Shown in pieces: positions 50,800 through 59,524 of a stretch of DNA of 64,000 nucleotides. The notes beneath the pieces are model-generated. The model had not been told where the DNA came from. It saw nothing but the letters and a program-made list of their open reading frames with translations, and did no database searches. The DNA lies in the NCBI GenBank assembly GCA_036279355.1, contig DASUJH010000004.1:1-64000 (forward strand). Reading direction: 5' to 3'. Source of the stretch: Gemmatimonadales bacterium. GTDB taxonomy: Bacteria > Gemmatimonadota > Gemmatimonadetes > Gemmatimonadales > GWC2-71-9. The stretch's first letter is position 1, and each line of letters starts with the position of its first letter. Position numbers and translations under genes: made by a program.

Positions 50800-52500
50800 A
50801 TGAGCATCGTGGGTCCCCGGGTACGCGCGCTGGGCGGCGTCCTCCTTCTCGCCGCCACCGCCTGCTCCGGCCTGAGCTTCCTCAAGGCCCCGGCGGTTCC
50901 CCGCCCGCTCGGCCCGCACGGTACCGAGGAGGGGCCGGCGCCGCTCGCGGCACCGCTCCCCGCCACACCGGATCCGCGCACCGACTGGGGCGCCTACAAC
51001 AACAGCTACGACGGCCTTCGCTACTCACCGCTCACCCGGATCACGCCCGCCACCGCGGCATCGCTGCAGCCGGTCTGCCGCTTCGAGCTGCACGAGCGGG
51101 CCGCGATGGAGACCGGCCTCGTCGAAGTCGGCGGCACGATCTTCGTCGCCACGCCCAAGAACACCTACGCCTTCGACGCGGCCACCTGCGCGCTCCGCTG
51201 GAAGCACCACTACGACTACTCGCCCGAGCCGCCGTTCGACCTCAAGGTGAACCGCGGCGTGGCCTATCTGGACGGGCGGGTGTTCCGCGGCGCCAACGAC
51301 GGCCGGGTGTACGCGCTCGATGCGCGCACCGGCAAGATGCTCTGGAACGTGGTCGCGGGTGACCCCCACGTGGGCGAAACCTTTCCCGCAGCACCGGTGG
51401 CCTGGCACGGGCTCGTGTTCATCGGCAACGCGGGCGGCGACAACTTCAACGTCACCGGCCGGATGATGGCGTTCGACGCGCGCACCGGCCAGCGGATCTG
51501 GACCGCGTCGCTGTTACCGCGGTCGGGCCCCGCCAACTTCACCTGGCCGCCGGCCACCGAAGTGTTCCCCAAGGGCGGCGGCGCCACCTGGACCTCGTAC
51601 GCCATCGACACGGCCGCGGGCCTCGTGTACGTCCCAACCGGCAACGCGGCGCCCGACTTCCTCTCCAACGTGCGCCCCGGCCGCAACGAGCACGCGTATT
51701 CCGTGGTGGCGCTCGACGCGCACACCGGCCTCATCCGGCGGACCTACCAACTCCTGAAGCACGACTTTCACGACTGGGACGTGGCCGCGCCGCCCGCGCT
51801 CGTCACCACGCGCGGTGGGCGCCGGCTCATCGTCGAGGGCGGAAAGGACGGTCATCTTTATGGCATCGATCCCGCAAGCGGTGAGTTTGCATTCAAGACT
51901 CCGGTCGCCACGATCGAAAACGCAGACGCGCCGCTCACGCCCGAGGGGACGCGGTACTGCCCCGGCGTGGACGGCGGGGTCGAGTGGAACGGTGCCGCGA
52001 TTTCACGCGAGACCAACCTGGCCTACGTGCCGTCGATCGATTGGTGCAGCACCGTCAAGATCGAACCCGCCCAGAAGCTGCTCGGCAAGACAGGGATTCC
52101 CTGGACCGGCTCGGCCGAGCTCAAGCACCCCTTCGGCACGTTCGACAAGACGCGGCGCGGGTGGCTCACGGCGGTCGATCTGGACGACGGCCGCGTCGCG
52201 TGGCGCTACGCCTCGCCGACGCCGCTCGTGGCGGGGGTAACCACGACGGCGGGCGGCGTGGTGATGACGGGCGACCTGAACGGCGAGTTCCTCGTGTTCG
52301 ACGCGCACGATGGTCACGAGGTCTACCGCTATTCGACCGGCCAGCCGATCGGTGGCGGCGTGATTTCCTACGCGGTCGACGGGCGCCAGTACGCGGCCGT
52401 CGCAGCCGGCCTCGACGCGCCGCGCACCTGGCAGATCGAGAGCAGCCCGGCCACGGTGGTCGTGTTCGGGCTTGGGGCCGGCGGCGCGCCGGCTCCGTGA
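50800..52500 (+). CDS. PQQ-type beta-propeller dehydrogenase-like lipoprotein
   Basis: 566 residues. The signal peptide ends AATACSG with a lipid Cys at about residue 22. The mature part is an eight-bladed quinoprotein propeller with repeats such as FRGANDGRVYALDARTGKMLW, MMAFDARTGQRIW, HDWDVAAPPALV (possible catalytic Asp), LYGIDPASGEF, AVDLDDGRVAWRY. The family oxidises alcohols or sugars with PQQ. The paired Cys near the active site of methanol dehydrogenase is absent, so substrate and activity are uncertain. Start: ATG heading the signal peptide. Confidence 0.8.
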   Translation: MSIVGPRVRALGGVLLLAATACSGLSFLKAPAVPRPLGPHGTEEGPAPLAAPLPATPDPRTDWGAYNNSYDGLRYSPLTRITPATAASLQPVCRFELHERAAMETGLVEVGGTIFVATPKNTYAFDAATCALRWKHHYDYSPEPPFDLKVNRGVAYLDGRVFRGANDGRVYALDARTGKMLWNVVAGDPHVGETFPAAPVAWHGLVFIGNAGGDNFNVTGRMMAFDARTGQRIWTASLLPRSGPANFTWPPATEVFPKGGGATWTSYAIDTAAGLVYVPTGNAAPDFLSNVRPGRNEHAYSVVALDAHTGLIRRTYQLLKHDFHDWDVAAPPALVTTRGGRRLIVEGGKDGHLYGIDPASGEFAFKTPVATIENADAPLTPEGTRYCPGVDGGVEWNGAAISRETNLAYVPSIDWCSTVKIEPAQKLLGKTGIPWTGSAELKHPFGTFDKTRRGWLTAVDLDDGRVAWRYASPTPLVAGVTTTAGGVVMTGDLNGEFLVFDAHDGHEVYRYSTGQPIGGGVISYAVDGRQYAAVAAGLDAPRTWQIESSPATVVVFGLGAGGAPAP

Positions 52501-52568
52501 CGGGCCGCACCGCAGGTTGAGCTCTCGCGTCGTATCCTTTCCGGTCCCAACAACCGAGGCGTATCACG

Positions 52569-53219
52569 ATGTCGCAACGTCTTGCAATGGCCGGGCGTCG
52601 GCTGCTGACCGGCGCGGCGCTGGGGGTGCTCGCCGCCTGCGCCGGCAATAGCCTGCGGCTCCCGAACGACCAGGACACCGGCTACCGGCAGCGCGCGGCG
52701 ACCGACCGCCAGATGAACGCGTGCCGCGACGAAGTGCTCCACCGCTACGGCGAGCTCAGGTCGGGCGACGTGACGGTCGAGGGCGGCCAGGAGGAGTCGA
52801 ACGGCGAAGGCGCCCGGGTGGGCTGGACCACGCGCGGCGGCGGCTCAGGCAATTGCCTGGTGAGCGCCGATGGCGCCATCCTCGCATTCAACGAGGAGCA
52901 GAGCCCGTACGCGACGGGCGGCGGGTATGGCAACGACAACGGGTACGAGAACAACGGGACCTACGGCGACACGGTGAGCAACGGCGGCTTCATCAACCCG
53001 AGCGAGACGGGGCCGAACAGCCTGCTCACGCGACAGGGCGAAACCTGCCGTGACGAGGTCGCCCGTCGCCTCGACGTCCCCGGCGAAGATGTGACGATCC
53101 GACCCGGCCAGCGCCAGGAGAACGACGCGACGGTGATCAATTGGCAGATGGGCAACGCATTAGGCTCCTGCCTGGTGGACGGCCAGGGCGAACTGGTGCA
53201 GTTCAGAAGGAACACGTAG
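52569..53219 (+). CDS. lipoprotein with an internally duplicated domain
   Basis: 216 residues. The signal ends LAACAG with the lipid Cys at about residue 24. Two copies of one ~60-residue module are separated by a Gly/Asn/Tyr-rich linker: copy 1 begins ACRDEVLHRYGELRSGDVTV and ends NCLVSADGAILAF; copy 2 begins TCRDEVARRLDVPGEDVTI and ends SCLVDGQGELVQF. Each has a Cys at the start and one near the end, which could form a disulfide. I do not recognise the family. GAGG before the ATG is a plausible ribosome site. Confidence 0.7.
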   Translation: MSQRLAMAGRRLLTGAALGVLAACAGNSLRLPNDQDTGYRQRAATDRQMNACRDEVLHRYGELRSGDVTVEGGQEESNGEGARVGWTTRGGGSGNCLVSADGAILAFNEEQSPYATGGGYGNDNGYENNGTYGDTVSNGGFINPSETGPNSLLTRQGETCRDEVARRLDVPGEDVTIRPGQRQENDATVINWQMGNALGSCLVDGQGELVQFRRNT

Positions 53220-53307
53220 CCCCGCGGTTTGGGTGTTGGGCGGGTTTGAGGGTCGGTTGACGGAGCAGGCGTATGCTTGGCGCCAACCATACCCTCGGAG
53301 CCCGCCC

Positions 53308-53763
53308 ATGTCGGTCCTCGGTCTTTCGCGCGGACGCGCACTCGCGTTTCTCGTCCTTGGTGGGGCGCTTGCCGCCGGCGGCCTCACGGCATGCGGCGGC
53401 GACGCCGCCGGCCCGACGCCCGAAGTGGCAGGAACCTATCACGCCACCCGATTTACCGTCTCGAGCGGCGGCACCGAGACCGACCTGCTCGCCAAAGGCG
53501 GCAGCCTCGTGCTCGAGCTTACCCAGGATGGGAGCGCGGTGGCCGGCACCGTGCGCGGGACGCTCGTTCTCCCGGCCGAGGCGGGTGGCCCCGCCACCAT
53601 CGACATGGCCGGCCGGTTCAGCATTGCGGCCACGACCGTCCGCTTCTTTCAGGATGCCGACACCTTCGTGCGGTCGGTCGACTGGACCCTTGCCGGCAGT
53701 GATTTGAAGACGTCGCTCACCGCCGGCGAAGAGACACTTTTGGTCGTGCTCACGCGAGATTGA
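53308..53763 (+). CDS. small lipoprotein of unknown function
   Basis: 151 residues with a signal ending LTACGG (lipid Cys about residue 30) and a beta-rich Thr/Gly/Val domain: GTYHATRFTVSSGGTETDLLAKGGSLVLELTQDGSAVAGTVRGTL. This lipocalin/calycin-like strand pattern is common in Gemmatimonadota lipoproteins but not assigned. The ATG was chosen as the codon immediately preceding the signal. GGAG lies upstream. A TATGCT hexamer (53272-53277) is a possible -10 with no convincing -35. Confidence 0.6.
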   Translation: MSVLGLSRGRALAFLVLGGALAAGGLTACGGDAAGPTPEVAGTYHATRFTVSSGGTETDLLAKGGSLVLELTQDGSAVAGTVRGTLVLPAEAGGPATIDMAGRFSIAATTVRFFQDADTFVRSVDWTLAGSDLKTSLTAGEETLLVVLTRD

Positions 53764-53863
53764 GCGAGGAACCGCGTCCTGCCGTAACACGCCGCGCCGC
53801 AAGGAGATGAATCCCAGCGGCGCGGTCCCGCCGCCCACCTCCCGTGACCCGCCTCACAGACAC

Positions 53864-53899
53864 GTAAGTAGCCTCGCGGCCATGCTGCGACCTACTTAC
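53864..53899. repeat. 8-bp inverted repeat in the leader region of the glycan cluster
   Basis: GTAAGTAG (53864-53871) is mirrored exactly by CTACTTAC (53892-53899) with a 20-base loop that contains the start codon of the 22-residue ORF. It could be an operator or an RNA stem that occludes translation. Confidence 0.6.
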
Positions 53900-53950
53900 C
53901 TGCCGTGCGCGCCGCGCCGGCAGCCGTTCCTGATTCACGCATTACAGTGA
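53882..53950 (+). CDS. possible 22-residue leader peptide
   Basis: A candidate leaderless micro-ORF, ATG to TGA: MLRPTYLPCAPRRQPFLIHALQ. TAGCCT (53869-53874) ends seven bases before its ATG, the same spacing as at the other predicted leaderless genes. It precedes the first epimerase gene by 40 bases and the start lies in the loop of an inverted repeat. Short length means coding is unproven; a regulatory leader peptide is one explanation. Confidence 0.3.
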   Translation: MLRPTYLPCAPRRQPFLIHALQ

Positions 53951-53990
53951 GCCCGTTCCGACGTTCCGTATATCCCCCAGCCACACACGC

Positions 53991-55109
53991 ATGAGCAGCC
54001 AGGTTCTCATCACCGGCGGTGCCGGGTTCATCGGGTCTCATCTGGCCGACGCGCTTCTCGCGGCGGGCCATCGCGTGCGGGTGCTCGACAGCCTGATCCC
54101 GCAGGTGCACGGCCCCGATCGGCGGCGGCCGGCCTATCTCGATCGCGAGGTCGAGCTGCACGTGGGCGACGTGCGTGACGCCGCCGCGGTCCGCCGGGCC
54201 CTCGCCGGAGTCGAGGCCGTCTTTCACTTTGCCGCGATGGTGGGCGTCGGCCAGAGCATGTACGAGATCGCGCGCTACACCGAGGTGAACGGCGTCGGCA
54301 CCGCCACGCTGCTCGAGGCGCTGGCGGAGCACCCGGTCGAGCGGCTGGTCGTCGCCTCCAGCATGAGCCTGTACGGCGAGGGCCTCTACCGCCGCACCGA
54401 CGGCGCGCTCGTGCCCGGCGGCGAGCGGTCGCTGGCGCAGTTGCGCGCCGGCGACTGGGAGCTGCGCGACGAGCACGGCTGCCCCCTCGCGCCGGTGCCG
54501 ACGCCGGAATCGAAGCAGCCTGCGCTCGCCTCGGTGTACGCGCTGTCCAAGTTCGACCAGGAGCGACTCTGCCTCATGCTGGGCCGGGTGTACGGCGTGC
54601 CCACCGTCGCCCTCCGCTTCTTCAATGTGTACGGCTCCCGCCAGGCGCTCTCCAACCCCTACACCGGTGTGCTCGCGATCTTCGCCTCGCGGCTGCTCAA
54701 TGGCAATCGTCCGTCGATCTTCGAGGACGGGCTTCAGCGCCGCGATTTCGTGAGCGTGCGCGACGTCACCCAGGCGTGCTTGCTGGCGCTTCGGCGCGCG
54801 GAGGCGGTGGATCAGGTGTTCAACGTCGGGAGCGGACATTCCTACACCGTGCGCGAGGTGGCCGCGCGCATCGCCCGCGCGCTGGGCCAGCCCGCCGTCG
54901 AGCCCGAGATCACCGGCACTGCCCGCGCCGGCGACATCCGGCACTGCTTTGCCGACATTTCGGCGGCGCGCGCGCGGCTCGGCTACGAGCCCGAGGTGAG
55001 GCTCGATGCCGGGCTGGTGGAATTGTCCGCCTGGCTCGAGGGTCAGGTGGCCGAGGACCGCGTGGCCGAGATGCGCGCCGAGCTCACGGCGCGCGGGCTC
55101 ACGGTATGA
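53991..55109 (+). CDS. NAD-dependent nucleotide-sugar epimerase/dehydratase
   Basis: 372-residue extended SDR of the sugar-nucleotide epimerase group. Motifs: VLITGGAGFIGSHLADALL, HFAAMVGVGQSMY, catalytic YALSKFDQE (YxxxK), LRFFNVYGSRQALSNPYTGV and an insert around 145-175. It converts a nucleotide sugar at a carbon not readable from sequence. First large gene of the operon; its stop overlaps the next gene's ATG (ATGA). Start chosen as the ATG beside the Rossmann motif. Confidence 0.88.
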   Translation: MSSQVLITGGAGFIGSHLADALLAAGHRVRVLDSLIPQVHGPDRRRPAYLDREVELHVGDVRDAAAVRRALAGVEAVFHFAAMVGVGQSMYEIARYTEVNGVGTATLLEALAEHPVERLVVASSMSLYGEGLYRRTDGALVPGGERSLAQLRAGDWELRDEHGCPLAPVPTPESKQPALASVYALSKFDQERLCLMLGRVYGVPTVALRFFNVYGSRQALSNPYTGVLAIFASRLLNGNRPSIFEDGLQRRDFVSVRDVTQACLLALRRAEAVDQVFNVGSGHSYTVREVAARIARALGQPAVEPEITGTARAGDIRHCFADISAARARLGYEPEVRLDAGLVELSAWLEGQVAEDRVAEMRAELTARGLTV

Positions 55110-56299
55110 GCCGGGCCGCGCCCGGCCCCGTTCTCATCACCGGCGGCGCCGGCTTCATCGGCACCAATCTGTCGCACCGGCTGCTCGCCATGGGGCAGCC
55201 GGTCATCGTGTACGACAACCTTTCGCGCGCGGGCGTCGAGCGGAATCTCTGCTGGCTGCAGGTGACGCACCCCGGCCTGGTGGACGCGTGGGTGGCCGAT
55301 GTGCGCGACGCCGAGAGCCTCGGCGCCGCCGTGGCGAAGGCCTCGGCCGTATTCCACTTCGCGGCGCAGGTGGCCGTGACGACGAGCCTCGATGGTCCCA
55401 TCCACGACTTCGAGGTGAACGCGCGCGGCACGCTCAATCTGCTCGAGGCGATTCGGCGCGAGTCCACGCGGCCAGGGCGCACGCCGCCTCCGCTCGTCTT
55501 CACCTCGACCAACAAGGTGTACGGCGCGCTCGACGACGTGGCGCTCGAGCCCGGCGTCCGCCGCTACCGCCCCGCCGATCCCGAGCTCGGCACGCACGGC
55601 GTGAGCGAGGCGCGTCCGCTCGACTTCCACAGCCCGTACGGCTGCTCCAAGGGAGCGGCCGACCAGTACGTCCTCGACTACGCCCACACCTTCGGCCTGC
55701 CCGCGCTCGTGTTCCGCATGAGCTGCATCTACGGACCGCATCAGTTCGGCACCGAGGACCAGGGGTGGCTGGCGCACTTCCTCATCCGCGCGCTCGCCCG
55801 CGAGCCGATCACGCTGTACGGCGACGGCCGCCAGGTGCGCGACGTGCTGTTCGTCGAAGACCTGGTGGATGCGTTCCTCGCGGCCCGCGCGCGCGTGGAT
55901 CGATTGGCGGGCACCGCGTTCAACATCGGCGGCGGGCCGGAGAACACGGTGAGTCTGCTCGAGCTGATCGAGATGATCGGCGAGCTTACGGGCCGCACGC
56001 CGGAGGCGCACTTCGAGCCGTGGCGACCGGCGGACCAGCGCTACTACGTGTCGGATACGCGCCGCTTCGGCGAGGCGGCGGATTGGGCGCCGCGGGTCGA
56101 CGTGTCCGAAGGACTGGAGCGGCTGCACGCGTGGCTCAAGGACGAGCGGATTGCCGGCCGCGGTGCGCTGGCCGGAGGCGAGGGGAACGGCGCTCGGGCG
56201 GCGGCCGACCAGCCGGCGGGAGCGCGCGCGAACGGGTCACGGCCGCGCCCGGCCGGCGCTGGTCGGCAGCAGGAGGCCGCGGAGTGGAGACAGCCGTGA
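55106..56299 (+). CDS. CDP-paratose 2-epimerase-like sugar epimerase
   Basis: 397 residues. The Rossmann motif is LITGGAGFIGTNL, with VYDNLSRAGVERNLCWLQ, FEVNARGTLNLLEAIRRE and FTSTNKVYGAL, the last a hallmark of tyvelose/paratose-type 2-epimerases. Catalytic YGCSKGAADQY. A 50-residue Ala/Gly-rich tail beyond the fold is unusual. Overlaps both neighbours by four bases (ATGA and GTGA), so translation is tightly coupled. Real substrate unknown. Confidence 0.85.
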   Translation: MSRAAPGPVLITGGAGFIGTNLSHRLLAMGQPVIVYDNLSRAGVERNLCWLQVTHPGLVDAWVADVRDAESLGAAVAKASAVFHFAAQVAVTTSLDGPIHDFEVNARGTLNLLEAIRRESTRPGRTPPPLVFTSTNKVYGALDDVALEPGVRRYRPADPELGTHGVSEARPLDFHSPYGCSKGAADQYVLDYAHTFGLPALVFRMSCIYGPHQFGTEDQGWLAHFLIRALAREPITLYGDGRQVRDVLFVEDLVDAFLAARARVDRLAGTAFNIGGGPENTVSLLELIEMIGELTGRTPEAHFEPWRPADQRYYVSDTRRFGEAADWAPRVDVSEGLERLHAWLKDERIAGRGALAGGEGNGARAAADQPAGARANGSRPRPAGAGRQQEAAEWRQP

Positions 56300-57228
56300 G
56301 TGCGGCGGTGCTCGAGGCGCCGGGCCGCGCGCGCACCGTCGAAGTGGCGCGGCCCGAGCCGGGCGCGGGTCAGGTGCGCGTACGTCTCGAGGGTTGCGGC
56401 ATCTGCGGCTCGAATCTGCCGCTCTGGGAGGGGCGTCCGTGGTTCGAGTATCCGCGTGAGCCGGGCGCGCCGGGGCACGAGGGGTGGGGCGTGATCGACG
56501 CCGTGGGCGAGGAAGTCGATCGCTGGGCCACGGGCGACCGGGTGGCGTTCCTCTCGGACCACGCCTTTGCCGAGTACGACCTCGCCGCGGCCGACGCGCT
56601 GGCACGCATCCCCGAGCCGCTCGCCGGTCGCGCCTTTCCCGGCGAGGCGCTGGCCTGCGCGATGAACGTGTTCGCGCGCACGGGGATCGAGGCGGGGCAG
56701 CGCGTCGCAATCGTCGGCATCGGATTTCTCGGCGCGGTGCTGGTGCAGCTCGCGACCCGGGCCGGCGCGCGCGTGACCGCCGTCTCGCGGCGGCCATTCG
56801 CGCGCGACGTGGCGCGAGAGATGGGCGCGGCCGAGGCGGTGTCGCTCGAGCGCGCGGCGGACGCGTTCTCCGCCGGGCTGGCCGATTGCGCGATCGAGGT
56901 GACCGGCCAGCAGGCCCCGCTGGATCTCGCGGCCGAGCTGACCCGGGTCCGCGGCCGGCTCATCATTGCCGGCTATCACCAGGATGGCCCGCGCACCGTG
57001 AACATGCAGCTCTGGAACTGGCGCGGCCTCGACGTGGTGAACGCGCACGAGCGCGACCCGCGGGTGTATGTCGCCGGCATTCGCTCCGCGGCGGATGCGA
57101 TTGCGTCGGGCGCGCTCGACCCCGAGCCGCTCTATACCCATCGCGTCCCGCTCGACGCGCTCGGCCGCGGGCTCGAGCTGCTGCGCGAGCGGCCCGACGG
57201 ATTCCTGAAGGCGCTGGTGCTGACGTGA
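56296..57228 (+). CDS. zinc-type MDR dehydrogenase
   Basis: 310-residue medium-chain dehydrogenase. It has GCGICGSNLPLWEGRPWFE in the usual catalytic-zinc position, GHEGWGVIDAVGEEV, and the nucleotide-binding VAIVGIGFLGAVLVQLATRAGARV. The structural-zinc loop of four Cys is missing, as in some shorter MDR enzymes. Likely oxidises or reduces a sugar hydroxyl. The GTG start (56296) overlaps the previous stop and has GGAG six bases upstream; an in-frame GTG at 56284 is possible. Confidence 0.82.
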   Translation: MSAAVLEAPGRARTVEVARPEPGAGQVRVRLEGCGICGSNLPLWEGRPWFEYPREPGAPGHEGWGVIDAVGEEVDRWATGDRVAFLSDHAFAEYDLAAADALARIPEPLAGRAFPGEALACAMNVFARTGIEAGQRVAIVGIGFLGAVLVQLATRAGARVTAVSRRPFARDVAREMGAAEAVSLERAADAFSAGLADCAIEVTGQQAPLDLAAELTRVRGRLIIAGYHQDGPRTVNMQLWNWRGLDVVNAHERDPRVYVAGIRSAADAIASGALDPEPLYTHRVPLDALGRGLELLRERPDGFLKALVLT

Positions 57229-58298
57229 CCGCGCGGCCAATCCCGATGAACGAAATGCGCGGCGCCGCCGAGCCGGACCGCGCTCCGCGTGGCGCCCCCG
57301 TCCCGCGCCTCGGCTTCCTCGGCGTCGGCTGGATCGGCCGGCAGCGCATGGCGACGCTCGCCGCGAGCGGCGCCGGCCGGGTGTCCGCGATCGTCGATCC
57401 CTCTCCCGACCATCTCGCGGCCGCGCTCCGCGAGGCGCCCGGCGCGCGTGCGCTTGACTCGCTGGACGCGCTGCTCTCGACCGACCTGGACGGCATCGTC
57501 ATCGCAACACCGAGCGCGCTGCACGCCGGCCAGGCGGAAATGGCGCTGGCGCGAGGCAAGGCCGTGTTCTGCCAGAAGCCGCTCGCGCGCACCGCAGCGG
57601 AAACCCGCCGGGTGATCGACGCCGCGCGCGCGGCCGACCGGCTGCTCGCGGTGGACCTCTCGTACCGGCACACGGCCGCGATGCGCCACGTGAGCGCCGG
57701 TGTGCGCGCCGGTGAGATCGGACGAGTCTTCGCTGCCGAGCTGGTCTTTCACAATGCGTACGGCCCCGATCAGACCTGGTGCCACGACCCCGCGCTCGCC
57801 GGCGGCGGCTGTCTGATGGATCTCGGCGTGCACCTCGTCGACATGCTCTTCTCCACGCTCGAGGGCGCGCGCGTCGCGCACGTCGCGGCGCGACTCATCG
57901 CGGGCGGCGAGCCGCTCACCGATCGCGACCGCCAGGTGGAGGACTACGCCGAGGCACAGCTCACGCTCGAAGGCGGCGCGGTGGCGCGCCTCGCCTGCTC
58001 CTGGCGGCTCCCGCTGGGCCGCGGAGCCGAGATCGGCGCCACGTTCTACGGCACGCGCGGCGCGCTCGCCTTCCGCAACGTGGGCGGCTCGTTCTACGAC
58101 TTTGCCGCCGAGCGATATGACACCGCCGCGCGCCGGCTCCTGGTCGAGCCGCCCGACGAATGGGGCGGGCGCGCGCTGGTCGAGTGGTCTCGCCGGCTCG
58201 CCGCCGGCGAGCGGTTCGATCCGGCGGTGGACGAGCTGGTCGACGTCGCCGCCGCGCTCGACGCCGTCTACTCGGCGGGCATCCGGCCATGCCGGTGA
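57225..58298 (+). CDS. Gfo/Idh/MocA-family sugar dehydrogenase
   Basis: 357 residues. The N-terminal Rossmann fold has LGFLGVGWIGRQRMATLAASG and IATPSALHAGQAEMALARGKAVFCQKPLARTAAE with the conserved EKP-like segment (here QKP). The C-terminal part has GGGCLMDLGVHLVDML, carrying the catalytic Asp/His region. NAD(P)-dependent dehydrogenation of a sugar or sugar nucleotide. The GTG start overlaps the previous gene by four bases, and its 3' end overlaps the next by ten. Confidence 0.88.
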   Translation: MTARPIPMNEMRGAAEPDRAPRGAPVPRLGFLGVGWIGRQRMATLAASGAGRVSAIVDPSPDHLAAALREAPGARALDSLDALLSTDLDGIVIATPSALHAGQAEMALARGKAVFCQKPLARTAAETRRVIDAARAADRLLAVDLSYRHTAAMRHVSAGVRAGEIGRVFAAELVFHNAYGPDQTWCHDPALAGGGCLMDLGVHLVDMLFSTLEGARVAHVAARLIAGGEPLTDRDRQVEDYAEAQLTLEGGAVARLACSWRLPLGRGAEIGATFYGTRGALAFRNVGGSFYDFAAERYDTAARRLLVEPPDEWGGRALVEWSRRLAAGERFDPAVDELVDVAAALDAVYSAGIRPCR

Positions 58299-59524
58299 TG
58301 CTGCCCGTGGCCCGGCGCGTTCTCCTCACCGCCGATCCGATCGGCGGGGTCTGGACCTACGCCGTCGAGCTGGCGCGCGCGCTGAGCGGCGGCCTTGGCG
58401 GCGGAGCGCCGATGGAGGTGTGCGTCGCCGTGATGGGTGCGGCGCTCCGTCCCGATCAGCGGCGCGATCTGGCGGGCCTCCCGGGCGTGGAGGTGCGCGA
58501 GTGCCGCTACCGCCTCGAGTGGATGCCGGATGCCTGGGCGGACGTCGATGCCGCCGGCGACTGGCTCCTTTCTCTCGAGCGCGAGATCGCGCCCGACGTG
58601 ATCCACCTGAACCAGTTCGCGCCCGGGGTCCTGCCCTGGCGCGCGCCCCGGCTCGTGGTCGCCCACTCGTGCGTGTGCTCCTGGTGGCGGGCCGTGCATG
58701 GCGTCGCGGCGCCGCCGGAGTGGGACGAATATCGGCTCCGCCTGGGCGCGGGGCTCGCAGGCGCGGACCTCGTCATCGCGCCGACCCGCGCGATGCTCGC
58801 TGCGCTCGAGCGCGAGCACGGCCCGCTCGCCGCGGCCGCGGCGATTCCCAACGCGCGCGCGGCGCGCACGCCGCCGCTCGCGCGCGGCGCGCGCGCGCAG
58901 AAGGAGGAGCTGATCCTCGCGGTGGGCCGGCTCTGGGATGAAGCGAAGAACGTCGGCATGCTGGCGCAGCTCGCGCCCGAGCTCGAATGGCCGGTCTATC
59001 TCGCGGGCGATACGCAGCATCCGAGCGGGCGCGCGGCCGGATCGGATGGCGCGGAGCGTGACGGCGCCGCGCCCGATCGCACCGGGGCCGGCCACGCCGG
59101 CAGCGCCGCCCGCTTTTTGGGCCGACTCGACGCGCCGGTGCTCGCGCGCTGGCTCCGCCGCGCCGCCATCTACGCACTCCCCGCGCGTTACGAGCCGTTC
59201 GGCCTGTCCGTGCTCGAGGCGGCGCTCGCCGGCTGCGCGCTCGTGCTGGGCGACATCCCGAGCCAACGCGAGCTGTGGGATGGCGCCGCGCTCTTCGTGA
59301 AGCCGGATGACGCCGACACGCTCCGCGGCGTGCTGCGGACGCTCATGGTTCGCGGCGAGATGCGGCGCGCGCTGGCCGATGCGGCGCGCCGGCGGGCGCG
59401 CAGCTTTACGGTGGAGCGCTTCGCGATGGCGTATCGGGCGGCCTACGCGCGCGCCGCGGCACGGGCGTATCAGAGGCGCGGCGTTCCCGCGCCGCGCCCG
59501 GCGGAGGTCGCATGCGCGTCGTGA
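58289..59524 (+). CDS. glycosyltransferase family 4-like
   Basis: 411-residue GT-B transferase. N-terminal LLTADPIGGVWTYAVELARALSG and NQFAPGVLPWRAPRLVVAHSCVCSWW; C-terminal domain with EELILAVGRLWDEAKNV and the donor-binding ALPARYEPFGLSVLEAALAGCALVLGDIPSQREL (E.FGLxxLE). Adds a sugar to a growing glycan; donor and acceptor unknown. Begins ten bases before the Gfo/Idh/MocA stop and ends thirteen bases after the next gene's start. Confidence 0.88.
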   Translation: MPVMLPVARRVLLTADPIGGVWTYAVELARALSGGLGGGAPMEVCVAVMGAALRPDQRRDLAGLPGVEVRECRYRLEWMPDAWADVDAAGDWLLSLEREIAPDVIHLNQFAPGVLPWRAPRLVVAHSCVCSWWRAVHGVAAPPEWDEYRLRLGAGLAGADLVIAPTRAMLAALEREHGPLAAAAAIPNARAARTPPLARGARAQKEELILAVGRLWDEAKNVGMLAQLAPELEWPVYLAGDTQHPSGRAAGSDGAERDGAAPDRTGAGHAGSAARFLGRLDAPVLARWLRRAAIYALPARYEPFGLSVLEAALAGCALVLGDIPSQRELWDGAALFVKPDDADTLRGVLRTLMVRGEMRRALADAARRRARSFTVERFAMAYRAAYARAAARAYQRRGVPAPRPAEVACAS

